Source: Ficedula albicollis (taxonomy: Eukaryota > Chordata > Aves > Passeriformes > Muscicapidae). Taken from it: a DNA stretch of 64,000 nt. Each line of letters opens with the position of its first letter. Within the stretch, counting starts at the first letter, position 1. A program made the translations under genes and the position numbers. The notes under the pieces are model-generated. The model was not told where the DNA came from, made no database searches, and saw only the letters and a program-made list of their open reading frames with translations. Positions 1 to 14,900 of the stretch are shown in pieces. The stretch spans positions 8,078,382-8,142,381 of the forward strand of contig NC_021677.1 in the NCBI RefSeq assembly GCF_000247815.1, read 5' to 3'.

Positions 1-3000
1 CGCAGACGTATCCTAAATAACCAGAGAGGCGCTGACATTTCCAGCTCTGGATGGGGCCTGTGCAAACCTCTCTCTCCTGCTGGAAGGACAAGCTGAGATC
101 AGATTGATGTGGAGGTTTTCAGCAGGGAATTATTAAAAATAAAATAAAAACTGGGGGAGGGAAGGTATTTTGAAGAAAAACTTCTCTATTCTCAGAAGAG
201 AAGGACAAATATTTTGAGGCAGCATTAAAAACCTTAAGCCTGTGCCGAAAGAGAGGTTGGAGTGGCAAAAGCCTTCGGAGGCTGGAAAGGCAACAGTAAG
301 TTTAGTACACAGCTCCTGGGACCCAGCAACAGAAATACTGAATTTATTCCAGTCTGCCACTAAATCATGTGACTAAGGCATTTCCCTTGGTTTCTCATCT
401 GTTAAACAGTTAACAATCCTGCTTCCCACAGACCATGCCTCGGAGATGCTTGGAAAAAGCTATGAGATGCAGAGGAAGGAAGCAGCAAGGCAAGACAAAA
501 GCTCTCAGTCTGCACAGGGGAAAAGCTCTAAACTGAACACTAAATTCCTGATCCACTGAGACCAAATGCTGAGCACTAGTCTGCTGCTTTATATAAAACA
601 TAATACTCTATATATCAGCATCAAAGCAAGGCAACTTCAGAACTCTGGTTTTCCTCCAAAGAACTCTTGGGGGGGAAAAAAACCCCAACCAACACAGAAC
701 AAGACAACTCTCAGTGAACACAACCATGACAAAGTCAGCAGCTGCTTCAAGACAAGTATTAACCTGAAAAACAAGCACTTTCTCATATATGGTGAGGCAG
801 GTGTTGCTGCAATTACAGATTTCTGGCATTTGCAATTAAATCCTTGATTCTCAACCAGTGCAGGGACAAAGCAGAGCCAGGAAAGAACACAGAAGTTCCA
901 TCTGTATCCACCAAAGGTGCTGCTCGTTGCCTCTGTGTTTGTGGCAATATCTGTGTCCTGATAAAAATACAATTTTTTTACGTTTCCAAACCAAATTATG
1001 CAGCAAAGAAGCTGTTTTACAACAAATTATGAGATAAGACTAAACCCCTTTCTGCTCTTTCCCCAGCCTTTAAAAGCCTGAAGAGAGATGAAAGGCAAGC
1101 CAGGGCACGCCAGTGGGAGCAGGAAAATGACTTCAAGATCACCAGTCACACACACAGAAAATTCCCTTTATTGGCAATGTCTGACCAGAGAGAGGAAAAA
1201 AATCAATTAAAGAAAATTTAAAAAGAAGATCAATCTGTTGTGGTGAGACTAAAAGACACCCAGTTTCACCAGCCATCTTCACTTTGAGCTTGACACAAAG
1301 CTTCACTTTGTTTGAAACTCAGAGCCTTGGAGCAAGAGATGAGCACGAGGCTTGGTCTGTCACAAGGTAGAGCACAGAAGGACGTTGTTTTTCAGGGATT
1401 ATATCCCCCAGTTAGGACACTTTACTCCATGCCTCCTTTTCCCTGCCTGGCAACTGAGGAATAACATGGGAATTTTTATTAAATATTAACAGTTTCAATT
1501 CTTGATGGGCAAGGCTCATTTCTGCAGCACAGCTTCTCTCTGAGCAAAGGCTTTTTCTGTTTCAGATTGACACAGAGGCTGCAGAGAGAACAGTTTGCCA
1601 TAATTCTGCAATGAGTAATGAACTCACACGGCTTCCATCTGCAGCATGTGATCCATGGAACTTCCCAGAGGAGGAAGAGACCTTTCCCTGCAGCCCAGCC
1701 TGGCTGGACTGTATCAGCAGCTATTCCCAACCCACGTGCTCCAGCATCACCCTCTTGCATGGAACCAATCCATGCTGAAATTGGACTTATCACCCTCAAC
1801 TTTTACTCCTGATTTCAATTGTTATCTTTAAAAGAAAGTTATTTATTTCCTTGCAGTTTTCCACATTCCCTGCCTGGTTCTGAGCAACTCCAACTCCATC
1901 TGAGATTAATAACATCGCCTCTGTGAGGACCTGCTGCTCCATCCCTTGGGGCTGAACTGCAGACAAGTTTGTGACAGGCAGAGCCAAAAAAAAGGGCTTA
2001 TTTCATCATGTAAGAGACTGATTTTTACTTTAATTCCAGACCAACCCCTTCCGAAAATAAAAGGCAAGTAAATGGTCAGTGCAGCTTCTCTGCTGCCTTT
2101 CCCAAGGTCATGACCAAGGGCTGGCAGGCTCACAGCCAGGCCGTGAAAGGGATGAACTTCCCCTTCCTGACCTCTTAAAAAGTATAACATCTTGGCTCAT
2201 CCTCGTGCCTCTTTAATCTCTTTGCTGCATTCATACATTCTCACCAACCAGAACACAGTTGCTGCTCCATAGTCTTTTGTTTTTTTCCCAATAAACATTC
2301 CTTCTTCATTTTATTATTTAACATCATCTGATCCCGCACTTTGGAAGCAGAGTGATTTTGGAGTGCCCATAAATCACATCACAAACTAGACAGAAATAAC
2401 TTTTAAAAATTATTATTATTCCTGATATGTTTTACAGCCCATTATTGCAAGCAGATTATTCTGCCACGTATAAAGTCTCGATGAATCAACAAACAAACAA
2501 AAAAACCTAAAAGCCAAGAAGAAAATAGCAGAAGACCCAAGTACTACCTTGTAGCTCATACTACTGGAAGCAAGGGCTGAGGAAGTTGCAAGGAGGCAGC
2601 TCTTGTGTCATTTCTACACTTTCACCTTCACTGGAGTATTTTCTGCTTTGTGCTGGCCAAGGAAGCACAAATCATCTGCTCACACAGTATTTCACCAACT
2701 AATGTGTGCAGGTTTGCATGGTTCAGAACCACTAAGGCAGCAACCTGAAGTGAAAGAAGTTTTTTGGCAATCTCTCCACCTCTTCTGAAAAATAAACTGT
2801 ATTAAGACAGTGGTTCCCTTCCAGTTTAAGGCAACAAAAGTCTAACTGGGAGTATGCAATACCAAATTAAAGGGCTAAAATAAGGTATGATGGATAACAA
2901 AGAATTGGGGGAAAAATCCTCACACCAAAAAAGCACTTGGTATCTTTGGGTCATTAGATCAAAATCTGAAGTCTCATAGAAAGGGGTGGAAAAGGCTTAT

Positions 3001-3305
3001 TCATACACAACTCTCTTTCAGTTTTTGTGGTTTACAAGTGACATTTCTCTGCTTCTCTGTACTGGTGCTCAGGGACAGAGCCTTGCAAACAGTGAAGTGG
3101 TTTAAATGACTATGCAGCGTTTCGGTGGAAACAGATGAATTCAGATGAAAATCCACATTGGACCACCAGAATATCTGAGCTTTAGCTTTATACTTAATAT
3201 CCTGGATCTGGATCCCCACACTGGTATCCAGTGGGATACAGCACAGTGTAACCAGCAATCAGCCATAGAAGCTCCTGTCCCCTTGGGTAAGGACCATTGT
3301 CCATC
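1..3305. other. Intronic sequence, nothing specific recognised
   Basis: AT-rich unique DNA with short chance frames (up to 111 codons at 637-972 minus) that show no family similarity. No repeat element is identified with confidence. Confidence 0.6.
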
Positions 3306-4170
<865 letters not shown>

Positions 4171-4221
4171 GTCAAGAGGATCTCTGGGAAGAGCACCCAG
4201 TGCAATGCCACCCTCAGGGCC

Positions 4222-4351
4222 TTGGCTTCATCTGGAACTTGCCCCCATGAATCCCAAGTGACTGACTGAAGATAAGGAGCAGGATCATGGCTTCATCTGG
4301 AACTTGCCCTCATGAATCTCAAGTGACTGACTGAAGATAAGGAGCAGGATC
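4222..4351. repeat. 65-bp tandem duplication, two copies
   Basis: A unit beginning TTGGCTTCATCTGGAACTTG (4222-4286) recurs immediately as ATGGCTTCATCTGGAACTTG (4287-4351). The copies differ at only a few positions (for example CCCCC versus CCCTC). It lies just right of the LTR-like block and no gene overlaps it. Confidence 0.9.
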
Positions 4352-4624
4352 CCATCCCAACAGGGATACACACGAGCTCCATCTGCAAGATAAGAGGCTG
4401 TGGCAGGCAACCTTCAGGTTGAATTCTTTCCCTGCTATATGGGGATGACTGAGGATAAAACTTAGAGCTGGGAGATGAGAAGAGCAGGGGCTGTGCAAAT
4501 AAGCAGCCAGGCTTAAGTCACTAATGTCACATCAGCACCAGCCTGATGGCTTTTGAAGCTGGCACACACAGATTATGTAGAGAAGGCTGCAGGAAGGCAC
4601 AGAACCTGCAGGAGACTTGTATTA

Positions 4625-5110
4625 ACACCTAGATTTGGGTTAGTAGCTGAGCAAAAGCTGGGAACAGCACAGGGAGAGTGTAATTGGATCCTGGCTTGGG
4701 GAGGAAAGACAAGGCTGTGCTCTGTGTGTAAACACACATGGAGGAAAAGAGAAAGGAAAGCCAAAAAAATCTTGTCAGAGCTGACCACACTTGCTTTCCA
4801 CAACTGAGGTTTTCAGCCACCCTTTTTTATTACAAAAGAAACAAAATAAATACAAGCGGAGCAGAGGATTTCTGTGAGCGCTGTGGGTGTGGGAGCAGGA
4901 CATGTATGACACAAGCTGGTGGCACAGCAGGGCTGTGAATCATATGGTAATCAGAGGTTCCTGCCCAAACAATGCACACAGTGTTGAGCTACAGGTTGTG
5001 TAGGTAGCAGCCCTGAGCTCATGGACTGAGAGCTGGAAGAGCCCCCAAAAGATTCTGAACAGAAAAAAAAAAAAAAAAGAGAGCCTGGGCTCTGGAATGG
5101 TGATCACACT
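4625..5110. repeat. 486-bp tandem duplication, copy 1
   Basis: The unit begins ACACCTAGATTTGGGTTAGT and ends ...GGTGATCACACT. It is followed directly by copy 2. It contains a run of 16 A near 5063-5078. No protein is recognisable in it; the same chance frames appear in both copies. Confidence 0.95.
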
Positions 5111-5596
5111 ACACCTAGATTTGGGTTAGTAGCTGAGCAAAAGCTGGGAACAGCACAGGGAGAGTGTAATTGGATCCTGGCTTGGGGAGGAAAGACAAGG
5201 CTGTGCTCTGTGTGTAAACACACATGGAGGAAAAGAGAAAGGAAAGCCAAAAAAATCTTGTCAGAGCTGACCACACTTGCTTTCCACAACTGAGGTTTTC
5301 AGCCACCCTTTTTTATTACAAAAGAAACAAAATAAATACAAGCGGAGCAGAGGATTTCTGTGAGCGCTGTGGGTGTGGGAGCAGGACATGTATGACACAA
5401 GCTGGTGGCACAGCAGGGCTGTGAATCATATGGTAATCAGAGGTTCCTGCCCAAACAATGCACACAGTGTTGAGCTACAGGTTGTGTAGGTAGCAGCCCT
5501 GAGCTCATGGACTGAGAGCTGGAAGAGCCCCCAAAAGATTCTGAACAAAAAAAAAAAAAAAAGAGAGAACCTGGGCTCTGGAATGGTGATCACACT
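5111..5596. repeat. 486-bp tandem duplication, copy 2
   Basis: Matches copy 1 at an offset of exactly 486 nt. By eye the only differences are two compensating 2-nt changes around the A16 tract (an extra AG before it in copy 1, an extra AA after it in copy 2). Near-identity means the event is very recent, or one copy is a false duplication in the assembly. Confidence 0.95.
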
Positions 5597-7032
5597 TCAT
5601 CCGTCTCCTCTAAGAGAAGAACCTCAAAACTACAGAGAAAACTCCTACTCCACCCCACCGTCCCTCTCTGTTGGACTTGCCTCAGAACTTTGTAATAATG
5701 AATTAAATAAAAAAGATACACTCAGATGCTTTTGAGCACCACCAAACTGTTATTTACTACATTAAACTGCTGAACACCCTTTCTAAAATTACCTACCTAT
5801 TACTAAAATAGCTTTCCAGCTATTTTTCAGCAAGATAAAAAAAGCAGCAAGAACTCCTGAGTCAAGTGGGAGGTGCTGAGCCAACCTGGAATCCATCTCT
5901 GACCAGGATCTGGAAAACCTGGTACTCAGGAGAAAGACAAAGGCCTGAATGTCACCTAAAAATAACAATTCAGAGAAGAGCAAAGTAGTAACACAACAAA
6001 ATGCAAAGAATACGCAAGCTTACCCAGCAAATGCCAGAGCAGGAGACCAAAATAAATCATAGCTGAGGCAAATCTAGTGAAAACCACAGGCATAATAAAA
6101 AACAGACAGTAAAACACAACAGAGATGGATCGCTAGCTCTGAGTTTTCTCTGGTAATGTTTCCAGTAAGGCCCAGAAAATAAATCTCATGGTGGAAACAA
6201 TAAGAACTTCTGAGTTACAGAGCTTTTCTGAGTTACAAGACTGTACAGATGTACACTGCACGAGACTGAGAAGGAAACAGCATCGTCTATGATTTCTACA
6301 AATCTGTGTAGTTGCAGTTTCTCTTGAAATAATATCTGTATGCACCAAGGAAAGTAGGAAGGAAATATGCTCCTTAAAAACATGCTCCACTTCTTTTTCC
6401 AAGCAAAACCAGGTACACTCCAGCTCTGTTAGCCCCATCTATAAGGCCAGTGTGATCACAGCCCCCTGAGGCCTCGGGCTCTCTTATTTTACATTCAGCA
6501 GTCATGGGAGACCTACAGGAAAAGGCAGGTCCAGAAGGCTACAAAAACAAACAAATCCCAAATTACACTCGTCACAGCAGCCCTGCCTTTCCCTAGGAGA
6601 GGCTGTGGGACAAACTGGAGTTTGATCTACTGCACTGACCATGCTTTGTCAGGACAAACATTGCCCAGGCTGAGGGATACACATCTGCCAAAGCTCTCTG
6701 GGAACAGGCAGGACCAATTTCTGTTGAGAGCAGTTGATTCTGCCGAACTGAAAAAACATAATTCCACAATTCTCTGTACATGCAGCCCCCTTCCCCTCTC
6801 CTTAGGCCATCTCCATACACCTTTTTTTATTTATTTCTTCTCCCATGGCTGTCACAGCTGTTTAGCAGAGTATATCTCAGGCAGAAAGCTCTTTCAGACA
6901 GAAAATTCAGTGTCTTGCGCTGTGAGTCTTTATATATAGAAACAGTGCCCAGAGGTGAGCTTTGGATTTGGGAGAAGGCTTATGATGGGCTGGGATTCTG
7001 CTTTGAGTGCATAATAGCTCATCATATAAAGA

Positions 7033-7140
7033 GAATCACAGAATCATTAGGGTTGCAAAACCTCCAAGATCATTTAGATGAAATACCCCTATGTCCACTG
7101 AACCATTTCATGAAGTGCCACATCCACTCCTTCACATTCC
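7033..7140 (-). mobile_element. CR1 LINE 3'-end fragment
   Basis: Reads AATCACAGAATCATTAGGGT, then a degenerate 'cctccaagatcatttagatg' and 'gaagtgccacatccact', which is the reverse complement of the CR1 3' untranslated tail. Short, diverged, non-functional. Confidence 0.85.
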
Positions 7141-10100
7141 TTCTCCACTGTAACAATGCCACACACTGTTAAACTATTAAACTATTATGCCTAAACTATC
7201 CCAAATGGAACCATGGACATATTTAAGTAGCCCTATTATTTGCAAGACAGCCAACACTGAGGAGACTCCCATGTGTAACAAAGGTACCAGAGATTTCTCC
7301 TTTGGATGCTGTGACACCAGGGACTTGCACAACTTATGTGCCAACAATCAATGTGAGCAAGAGGAGACTGAGACTCAGACACTGTTCTGGCAGATGAAAG
7401 GCTTTTCAAAAAAGCCCAGGCAAGAGCTGAGCTATGCAGGCCACGCCAGTATCTGCAGACATGGTTATTAAAGCTCCAGCAGCCTCCAGATCTCTTACCT
7501 TAAAGAAACAACAGTGAGAATGCTCCAAGCAATTTGGGAATTGTCACTAGCCAGACTAAACCAGGGTGAGTGAAGGCTGAAAGTGCAACCTTTCCCCTCA
7601 ACACCAGGAGAATCCCCAACCTTCCAGTTCAGCAACAGGATCCTTCATCCACTGGGCATTCAGCCAGTGCTATGCTCCAAGGGCAGGTATTGCCAGGATA
7701 ATCCATCAGACTTGCTTTTGGTGGCCTGTGCTCATTTCTGCCTCACTCACACATGAAAACTTGGGAAAACTTTGGTGAAACCGAGTGAATTACCCAGTAA
7801 ACCATCTGCTCGCCCTGCAGAGACTGAGAGTCTGGGCTGGATTCGTGGGAGGAAATGGTGAGAGGCTTGCAAAGCCAGCCTTGCATAACCTCACTGACAT
7901 CAAAGGCCTGCCAGGGTTTTAAATCAGATCAAAATTTGACTGTGCAGCATTTGCACTAGAAACAATCAAAACTCAGATATCCTCAGAAGCAATTTTTGAT
8001 TCATGCTTACATTTTAACCAAGACCTTTTCTCCACAATTTCTTTATTTTTTCTAAAGCAGACAATTTAAGATAAGATTATTCGTATTTAGTAAATCACTT
8101 TATAGGTCTTTTAAAGCAGCTGCTTAAAATGCCTGAGCCCATGCAGGGAACACCAGAATATTAAACATCTGACATGTTCAGTGAAGCATCTCTATAGAGA
8201 ATTAAGAATAGATAAGAAGGGTATGAGGAAAGAGGATAAAGTGCAAGCAGCAGGAGGGAGGAAAACCCAACCTACTACTTGCTGGGTTTTTGAGAATCAA
8301 ATAACTGGCCTGAATGAAACCACAAATACCTGTTCACTGTTTTACGTTTTGCATCCTGAATAATACATATACCTCTCCGGCGTATTGAAAATAAAACTCA
8401 CTGGAGCTGTCATGGTTACTGTGCAGATAGAGAGTGTCAGGATTAAATGACATCCTTAGGTTACACCTGGAAAACGTGCAGAGGTGTAACTTGTAAGGGA
8501 AATAGTTTTGTATTTTAGCTGTTGTCCCAATTCAAGAAGAGCATGGAGTGCATCTAGAGGATGTTTCACTGTCTGCAGAGGGAGAGAGGTCCTAGCAGAG
8601 TGAGCCAACCTAACCCAAACCTCTGGATTTGCAGAACAGGCTGCATAAGGCACACACTGAAAAGAAACTCACAGCATGTGTTATTACACAGATGTATTAT
8701 TACAAAATAGAAATATATGTACTTTAGAGGAGCTGAAGTGACTGATACCCACAGGATTAAAAGTATAATTTACTTGGGGTCACTTTCTGCACTGACAGGA
8801 GTTCAAAAATGCCTTTGTTCTTAGTCAACTGGCCAAGACAAATTTATTCAGATCGAACAGATATGAACAGCAACAAGGATTAATTACAACATAATTAATT
8901 AATGGTAACGTCTGGATGAAATGATAAACCAGTGGAAAGATTAAAAAAACCCTAAACTGTGATAGAGATCCTTGGTAACCAGATCCATTTATTACCATTA
9001 GCACCAGAGTCAGCATTACTGTTTCTCTCTCTGCCATATAAAGTTATAATTAATTATGCAGCACAGCCGTCAACACCTGAGATCGATTCCCAATTCTGCT
9101 CTTTCAGGACCAGACTCTGTGAGAGGAGACAACTTTAGAGACACCTGACACTGCCTTAGCATCTGCTACCTTGGCACAGTGTGTGCGGGAACACAGTGAT
9201 CCCCTCCCCTGACACGGTACAGACACAGGAAAAATGGGGGAAAAGGGTCTATTTCATTTTTTAAAAATTCATCACTTCAAAGTTGATAAATGTGTATTTT
9301 ATGGGTAAAACCAGCAAGGCACAAGCAGCTCACAGACTCGTGGCAAACTCTGTGGCTCTTTTACCATAAGCTTCCTTTTTGGATTGCAGAGTTCCTGGAG
9401 TTCCTCAGACAAACATGAGCAGGCTGTGCTGCACTGACATAAGGCACTTTCTGCAGTGGGAGATCCAGCTTTCACCTCAGACAGTCCCAAAAAAGGAATA
9501 GGAATAAATGGGCTGCAAGATTAAAACAGCCCAAATTGATAATAAACTTCAGGTTTATTTTGAACTGAGCTGACTCCTAAATGGTGTCCCCTTAACTAAG
9601 TGACTCAGGGGATTGGTTTGGAATCAGGAATGGTTTGAATTGCTATGTTCTGAATTTCATTATTCCCCTCTGGGCAAGTATATGTATTTCAGAACCTGAA
9701 ACTTCATTTGGAGAAATCCTGCTATAGCTGGAAAAGCAGGAATCAAACCAACTAGGATGGGATACATACCCTGAGTCAGCATTCAAATTCCTGTTCAAAT
9801 TCCACTGCAGCATTTACTGAGTCTGGAAAGGACAAGAGGAAATAAAAGAAAGACAAGAGGCTTGCCTTACACTGCCAGCAGCACACAGCCATGTGTGTGC
9901 TACAGGAAACAGTCCTGGGCTCCACTTTTCAGAGTGTTTCTTTTCAACATGAAGCAGCTCACTGTATAATACCACAATTCTATTCCTGTCCCTGGCTTAT
10001 TCTGTGCCTCACCTTCCAACCAGCTGGTGGCTGCAACTGCTGCTATCTCATCTGCTAGGGAGAGGTGAGTGTTTTGCCTTTTGACAGGAGACTTGTTGCT

Positions 10101-10680
10101 GCAAGTCTGATATATTTAACATTCTTTCTACCTGGGTCATTTACTAACACACAATAATTAGCTTCCAGAAACAACTGGCAGGGCTCAAAGGACTCCTCCA
10201 CTGAGATCTGTAACCAGAGTTTTGAGTCTGAGCAAACACAAAGGGAAGGGGAAAAAAAGAAAAAGAAAAAAGGCAGAGCATGTGTTCAAGATGAGACTTG
10301 AAGCAAAAGCCTCAGCACAGTGCTGAATCCCAGGTGATAATAGTGAAGGAATGCACAGAAGCAGAAGGTTGAATCTGCAGCACCAGTGGACTCAAATGTG
10401 ATTGCAATTATGGGGAAGATGTGTTTCTACTCACAGCTCTCCTTTCTCTTGGCTCACTCCCAGCAAGTCATAGAGGTTTTATGGGCAACTCATATTTGAG
10501 ACCAAAAATTAATGGAGATACTGACCACATACATAGCATACATTAAAGTAATTTGATTTAAAGGACAACTATTAATGATTTTCTTTCTCCAGCTACCTGC
10601 CTAACCAAGAAATACTCAGGAGACAGCAATTAAATCACAGCTTGTTGATCCTTAAGGACTAAAAGTAAACAGACCCATGT

Positions 10681-10826
10681 CATAGAATCATAGAATTCTA
10701 GAATGGTTTGGCTTGGAAGGAATCTTAAATATCACCACAGTTCCATCCCGTGCCTTGGCCATGGACACTGTAAGGCTACTCAGAGACCAATCCAGCCTGG
10801 TCCTAAACACTTCCAGGTATAGGGAT
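10681..10826 (-). mobile_element. CR1 LINE 3'-end fragment
   Basis: Starts with CATAGAATCATAGAATTCTAG, the inverted CR1 terminal octamer repeats, followed by 'tggtttggcttggaagg' and 'ccaatccagcctggtcctaaacacttccagg'. This is a 5'-truncated CR1 inserted with its 3' end to the left. Confidence 0.92.
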
Positions 10827-11937
10827 GTGTGTCATTTAAAACAGAGGGGGAAGAGTACCTATTTTGGGAGGGGTGGACACAGAAAGAACATTCTTAAATG
10901 CTCAAAGGCAGAGGTGGGAAAATGAGGCGGTGAGACAATCCCCAGGTCATGATTTGTAGAGTGAAAGGCCAAACTAAAACAAAAACTCTGGCTTAAAGGG
11001 ATCACCACTGGGGCACGTTCAAAGGAGAGATTTCAAAAAGTTCAGGCAAGGACAGATCCTGCTTACGTAGAACTGTTAGAGATTGGTTTGGAAGACAAAG
11101 TTAAGATGACCCCAAGGTTCAAAGAACAGATTAAGAAGCAAGAGATCTTGGTCTTCCCCCCATCTCAGACATGGTTTCATCTCCCACTCCATCTCAACTT
11201 GCTGAATTGTCAAAAATCCTTCCATACAGCACCTCATACTGAAAACAGTAAATGGCTCTTGAGAAGCCAGAAATTCAGGATCTTGCTTTGTCTTTGTCTG
11301 GCGCTTCATGTTTTCATTTGTAAAGTAGAGGCAATAAACATCTCTGTTACTTCAAAGCGCTGAAGAGCTTTGAGCTCCTCTTTACAGAGAGAACAGTAGG
11401 TACAATTATGATCTGCTATGTGATCACTTCAGGAACAGCACAAGTTTTGCTCTCCCAGATTTACAGCTCCTTTACAGACCATTCATTTTATTTTTTGTGT
11501 TACAACTGAAGGAGCTGATGACTAACTTGCTGAATATAGAAATGCTACTGTACTCCTTGGAGTATTCCTTTATGCATCACTTTCCCCACCCCCAGACATA
11601 TGTTAGTAGTTAGAATCAGCTTGCTGAAGCTCCAAATTTGACAGAGGAGGGGGTAAAATGGGAATAAAATATTTCTGTTCAACAAAACAGGATACCTAAA
11701 AAGACTGCCCTTGTCTCTCTAGCTACATATACACACATACTTCTTCCCTCTATATGAGATTTTTAGTTAAGGCCAAGGAACTTCTAATCAGCTGAAGCAA
11801 TAAATAATTGAAATGGCCCTCACTATGTATACCTGTCCCTGAACAAAAATAATGACTAAACAATGAAAGAACTCAGATTTTGGTAATACACACCCACTGG
11901 GCATTCATATGGATCAGAGGGAGTTACCTCTTAAAAT

Positions 11938-11995
11938 ATCCCAAGTTGGAAGGGACCCATAAGGATCATTGAAGTCCAGCTCCCGATGACAACAG
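11938..11995 (-). mobile_element. Short CR1 LINE remnant
   Basis: The stretch 'atcccaagttggaagggacccataaggatcattgaagtcc' matches the inverted CR1 3' tail. Only about 60 bp survive. Confidence 0.75.
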
Positions 11996-14900
11996 TCATC
12001 AGCACAGTAACTATTGTAGTTTATCCTGTGTTTGATTGATGCAGTGGGATGATCACTGGAAGGCTGAGCCCCATATCTGAAGCAGAACAGCATTTCCTCC
12101 CAGAATTTCTGAAGAAGAATGGGGAACAACACACAGAAGTAGTAAATGGAAAGGGACAATGCGAGCAGCAAGTTTGCCAATGTCCAAAAGACAACAGAAG
12201 GAGTTTTCCTGCTTCTTATTTCTCTCCTGCCAGAGAGATGAAGAGGGCAGAAAGTAAAGGACGAAGTAGAGCATCCCAAGCCAAGGCCAGGGACATAGAG
12301 AGCCTAGGAGTCAAAGGAGAAGAAAGTGTTGCTGGTGTCACCCAGGCAGGGAATTCCATCTGTGAATAACCCACTCCATCTGTCATCGCCATGACAGAGG
12401 GAAAAACCCCAGTGCTCCTAAGCAGCAGAGGGGACAGCCAGCCCTGTATGTTTGTACACATCCATGCCCTGGGAGCTGTGAGCCGGTGGGAAGCGATGCC
12501 AAAGCGGTGCCCACAGTGAGAGGGGCTCCTATCTCAGCCCAGCCTCTACAAACCCCCGGCTGAGCTGGCACCCTGCCCACGGAGCACTTACTCAGCCAAT
12601 TCCATTTATGTTATCATCAAGTCACAACACAGAACCAAAGGGACAGCCAAGCCACCCCTCCTTATCACGGCATTTCTCTTTGGAGCAGTGTCAGTGACGG
12701 GGTGCAGGGCACAGAGCCTGATGTGCAGGCGGCAGGGAGTGGATAAGGGAAGCTGGGAACAGCCTGGATAAGTCAGGCACTCTGCTCCCACTTCCAGAAT
12801 TGGGCTTGGGAATAGAATTGTCACCTTGGCTTTAATTTGCACACCAGACTTTTCCCTGGGAAACAGCAAGGCTGAAATGAAGAGCTGAACAAACCCAAAA
12901 ACACAACAGGCTTTTCAAATTTACAGTTTTCGGTTCTTAAGTTAACCAGAATCACATTAGTACTCTGGGAGCTTTTTCATGGCACGTGTATTTCTGTTTT
13001 GAAAGATTAGAGCAAATACACTCAGCTCCAGCTCACGAATTTTCCCACATTTAGTGAAGTGCTTGGCAGCACTTAAAATGATAAAAATGCTGCTGAACGT
13101 GTTCCTGTGTTGGAGTTACCCAGCACAGGAACAGCAGGGAATTCTTGGAGTTTCAGCAAAACTAAATCTCATTGTTTTCATTCCACCAGGACTGCTTCCT
13201 AAAATCCCAGTCATCTCTAAGTTAATGCCCCAAAACAGAAGTATCCTAAGAAAATTACCTGAAATGGTTGAAATCCCACATCCACATCTCCCTGGATTTT
13301 AGACCCTCCATCTGAGATGCCCTGAAGTTTCATGTTGTAAATACAATGTCCTGCTAACCACAAATCGTGACCACAACGTTAAGAGTTGCTCTGCCATGGC
13401 TGAGGCTTGGTCTGACAGAAAGCTGTAGACAAGCCATGAAATGCTGACATGGAAAGGGAATGGAACTGAAATTCCATTCGTGGACTATTACAGGTTGGGA
13501 ACAAAACCCTGGAAGGTTCATTGGCATAGGGAATGGACCTTGGCAGATCTCATGTGCTTATTCCAGATGCAAAAAAAAAAAATTATAATTTTGAGTTGAC
13601 CCTTCAGACTTTTTTCCCCCAGAAATTTAAATGCTCCTAGTTTAACAACTCACTTCAGTATTTCCCATGCAATATGATTACAGCTTCATAGCTGTCATTT
13701 CTCACATGTGGTTTCCAATGTGCTGTTTTGTTTACAAATGACAATTTGATCCAGCTTTCAGATCAAACCCAGTGTGTTGCAAGTTAAAAGCCGAGTGTTT
13801 AGGTTGACTTCTTCCTTACCCTACAGAACAGAGCCCAGGATTTGCCTGGTAAGGGCCCAGAGCAGTCTGATTTTAGGACTGCAGATTATTTAGCTAGCAG
13901 AAATACTGATTTTTTTGCTGATATTGTTTTCTAGAAAAAAGGCTCCGCTGACTGCTGAGTGCTGCAGAGATGCTCATGATAAGTCTAAACAAGTTAATCA
14001 CTGGGAGTGCAGTAATTGCAATAGCACAGCACAGCACTAATATGGGTTAATATACCCTGCTAGGACTCCAGGATAAATCTGCCTGCAAGGAATTCCAGGA
14101 CAACCCAGCTGTCCTTCCTCAAATATTCAGGTCAACTCTGCTATGTACTGCAGCATAGGAACACCTGGAATCTGAGAGACACAAAAATACTTTAGAAGGG
14201 GAAAAGATGTTCAGAATTAACTGGAAAGTTAACTGAAGCAGAAAACCTCCAGGAAAATTAGTTTTTCCTCTGTAGTTTCCGAAGCTTCTAGTAGCTTTTC
14301 TTACAATTACAGATCAGAAAGTCCTTGGAAGCCTGGGACAGCATTTTTGGGTTTGTGAACTGTAGTCCTACAGGGAGAACGAGTTAAGGAGCCGTATTCC
14401 ACTCTTGGGTACTCCAAGGTAGACAGGAACAGAAAAGGAAGGAATATCCAGGGCTGTGGCCCTTCAGGACTGACTTCTGAATCAGTCTATATCCAGATTA
14501 CTCTACAGATTTGACAGAGAAGGAAAGCTTGTTTGTGAACTCCTACAGCATCTCTCTGATTGCAGCTCCAGGGCATTACTGCTTTATCAATTGTCTCTCA
14601 AATTATACTAATTGGAACAGACAAAACTCACTGGGTTTCATCCTTATCTCAGCTCAGGATTTCTCTTCTGTTGAGGAGACTTTTATGTTTCCAGCAGTGG
14701 GGCTTTCAGCACTTTCCTGCAAGTCTGCTTGACAGAGCAAGACATTCACTGTCAAGAAATCCTTTGGTATTCAACTTGAAGTTCCCTTTTGCATCCTCTT
14801 TCCTCTGCCAATTACCTCTCCAGAGCACACTAAGCAAATCCTTCACCATTTACATCTCTCAAGTAATATGGCATAATTAACTCCAGGGGAACAGCTTTCA

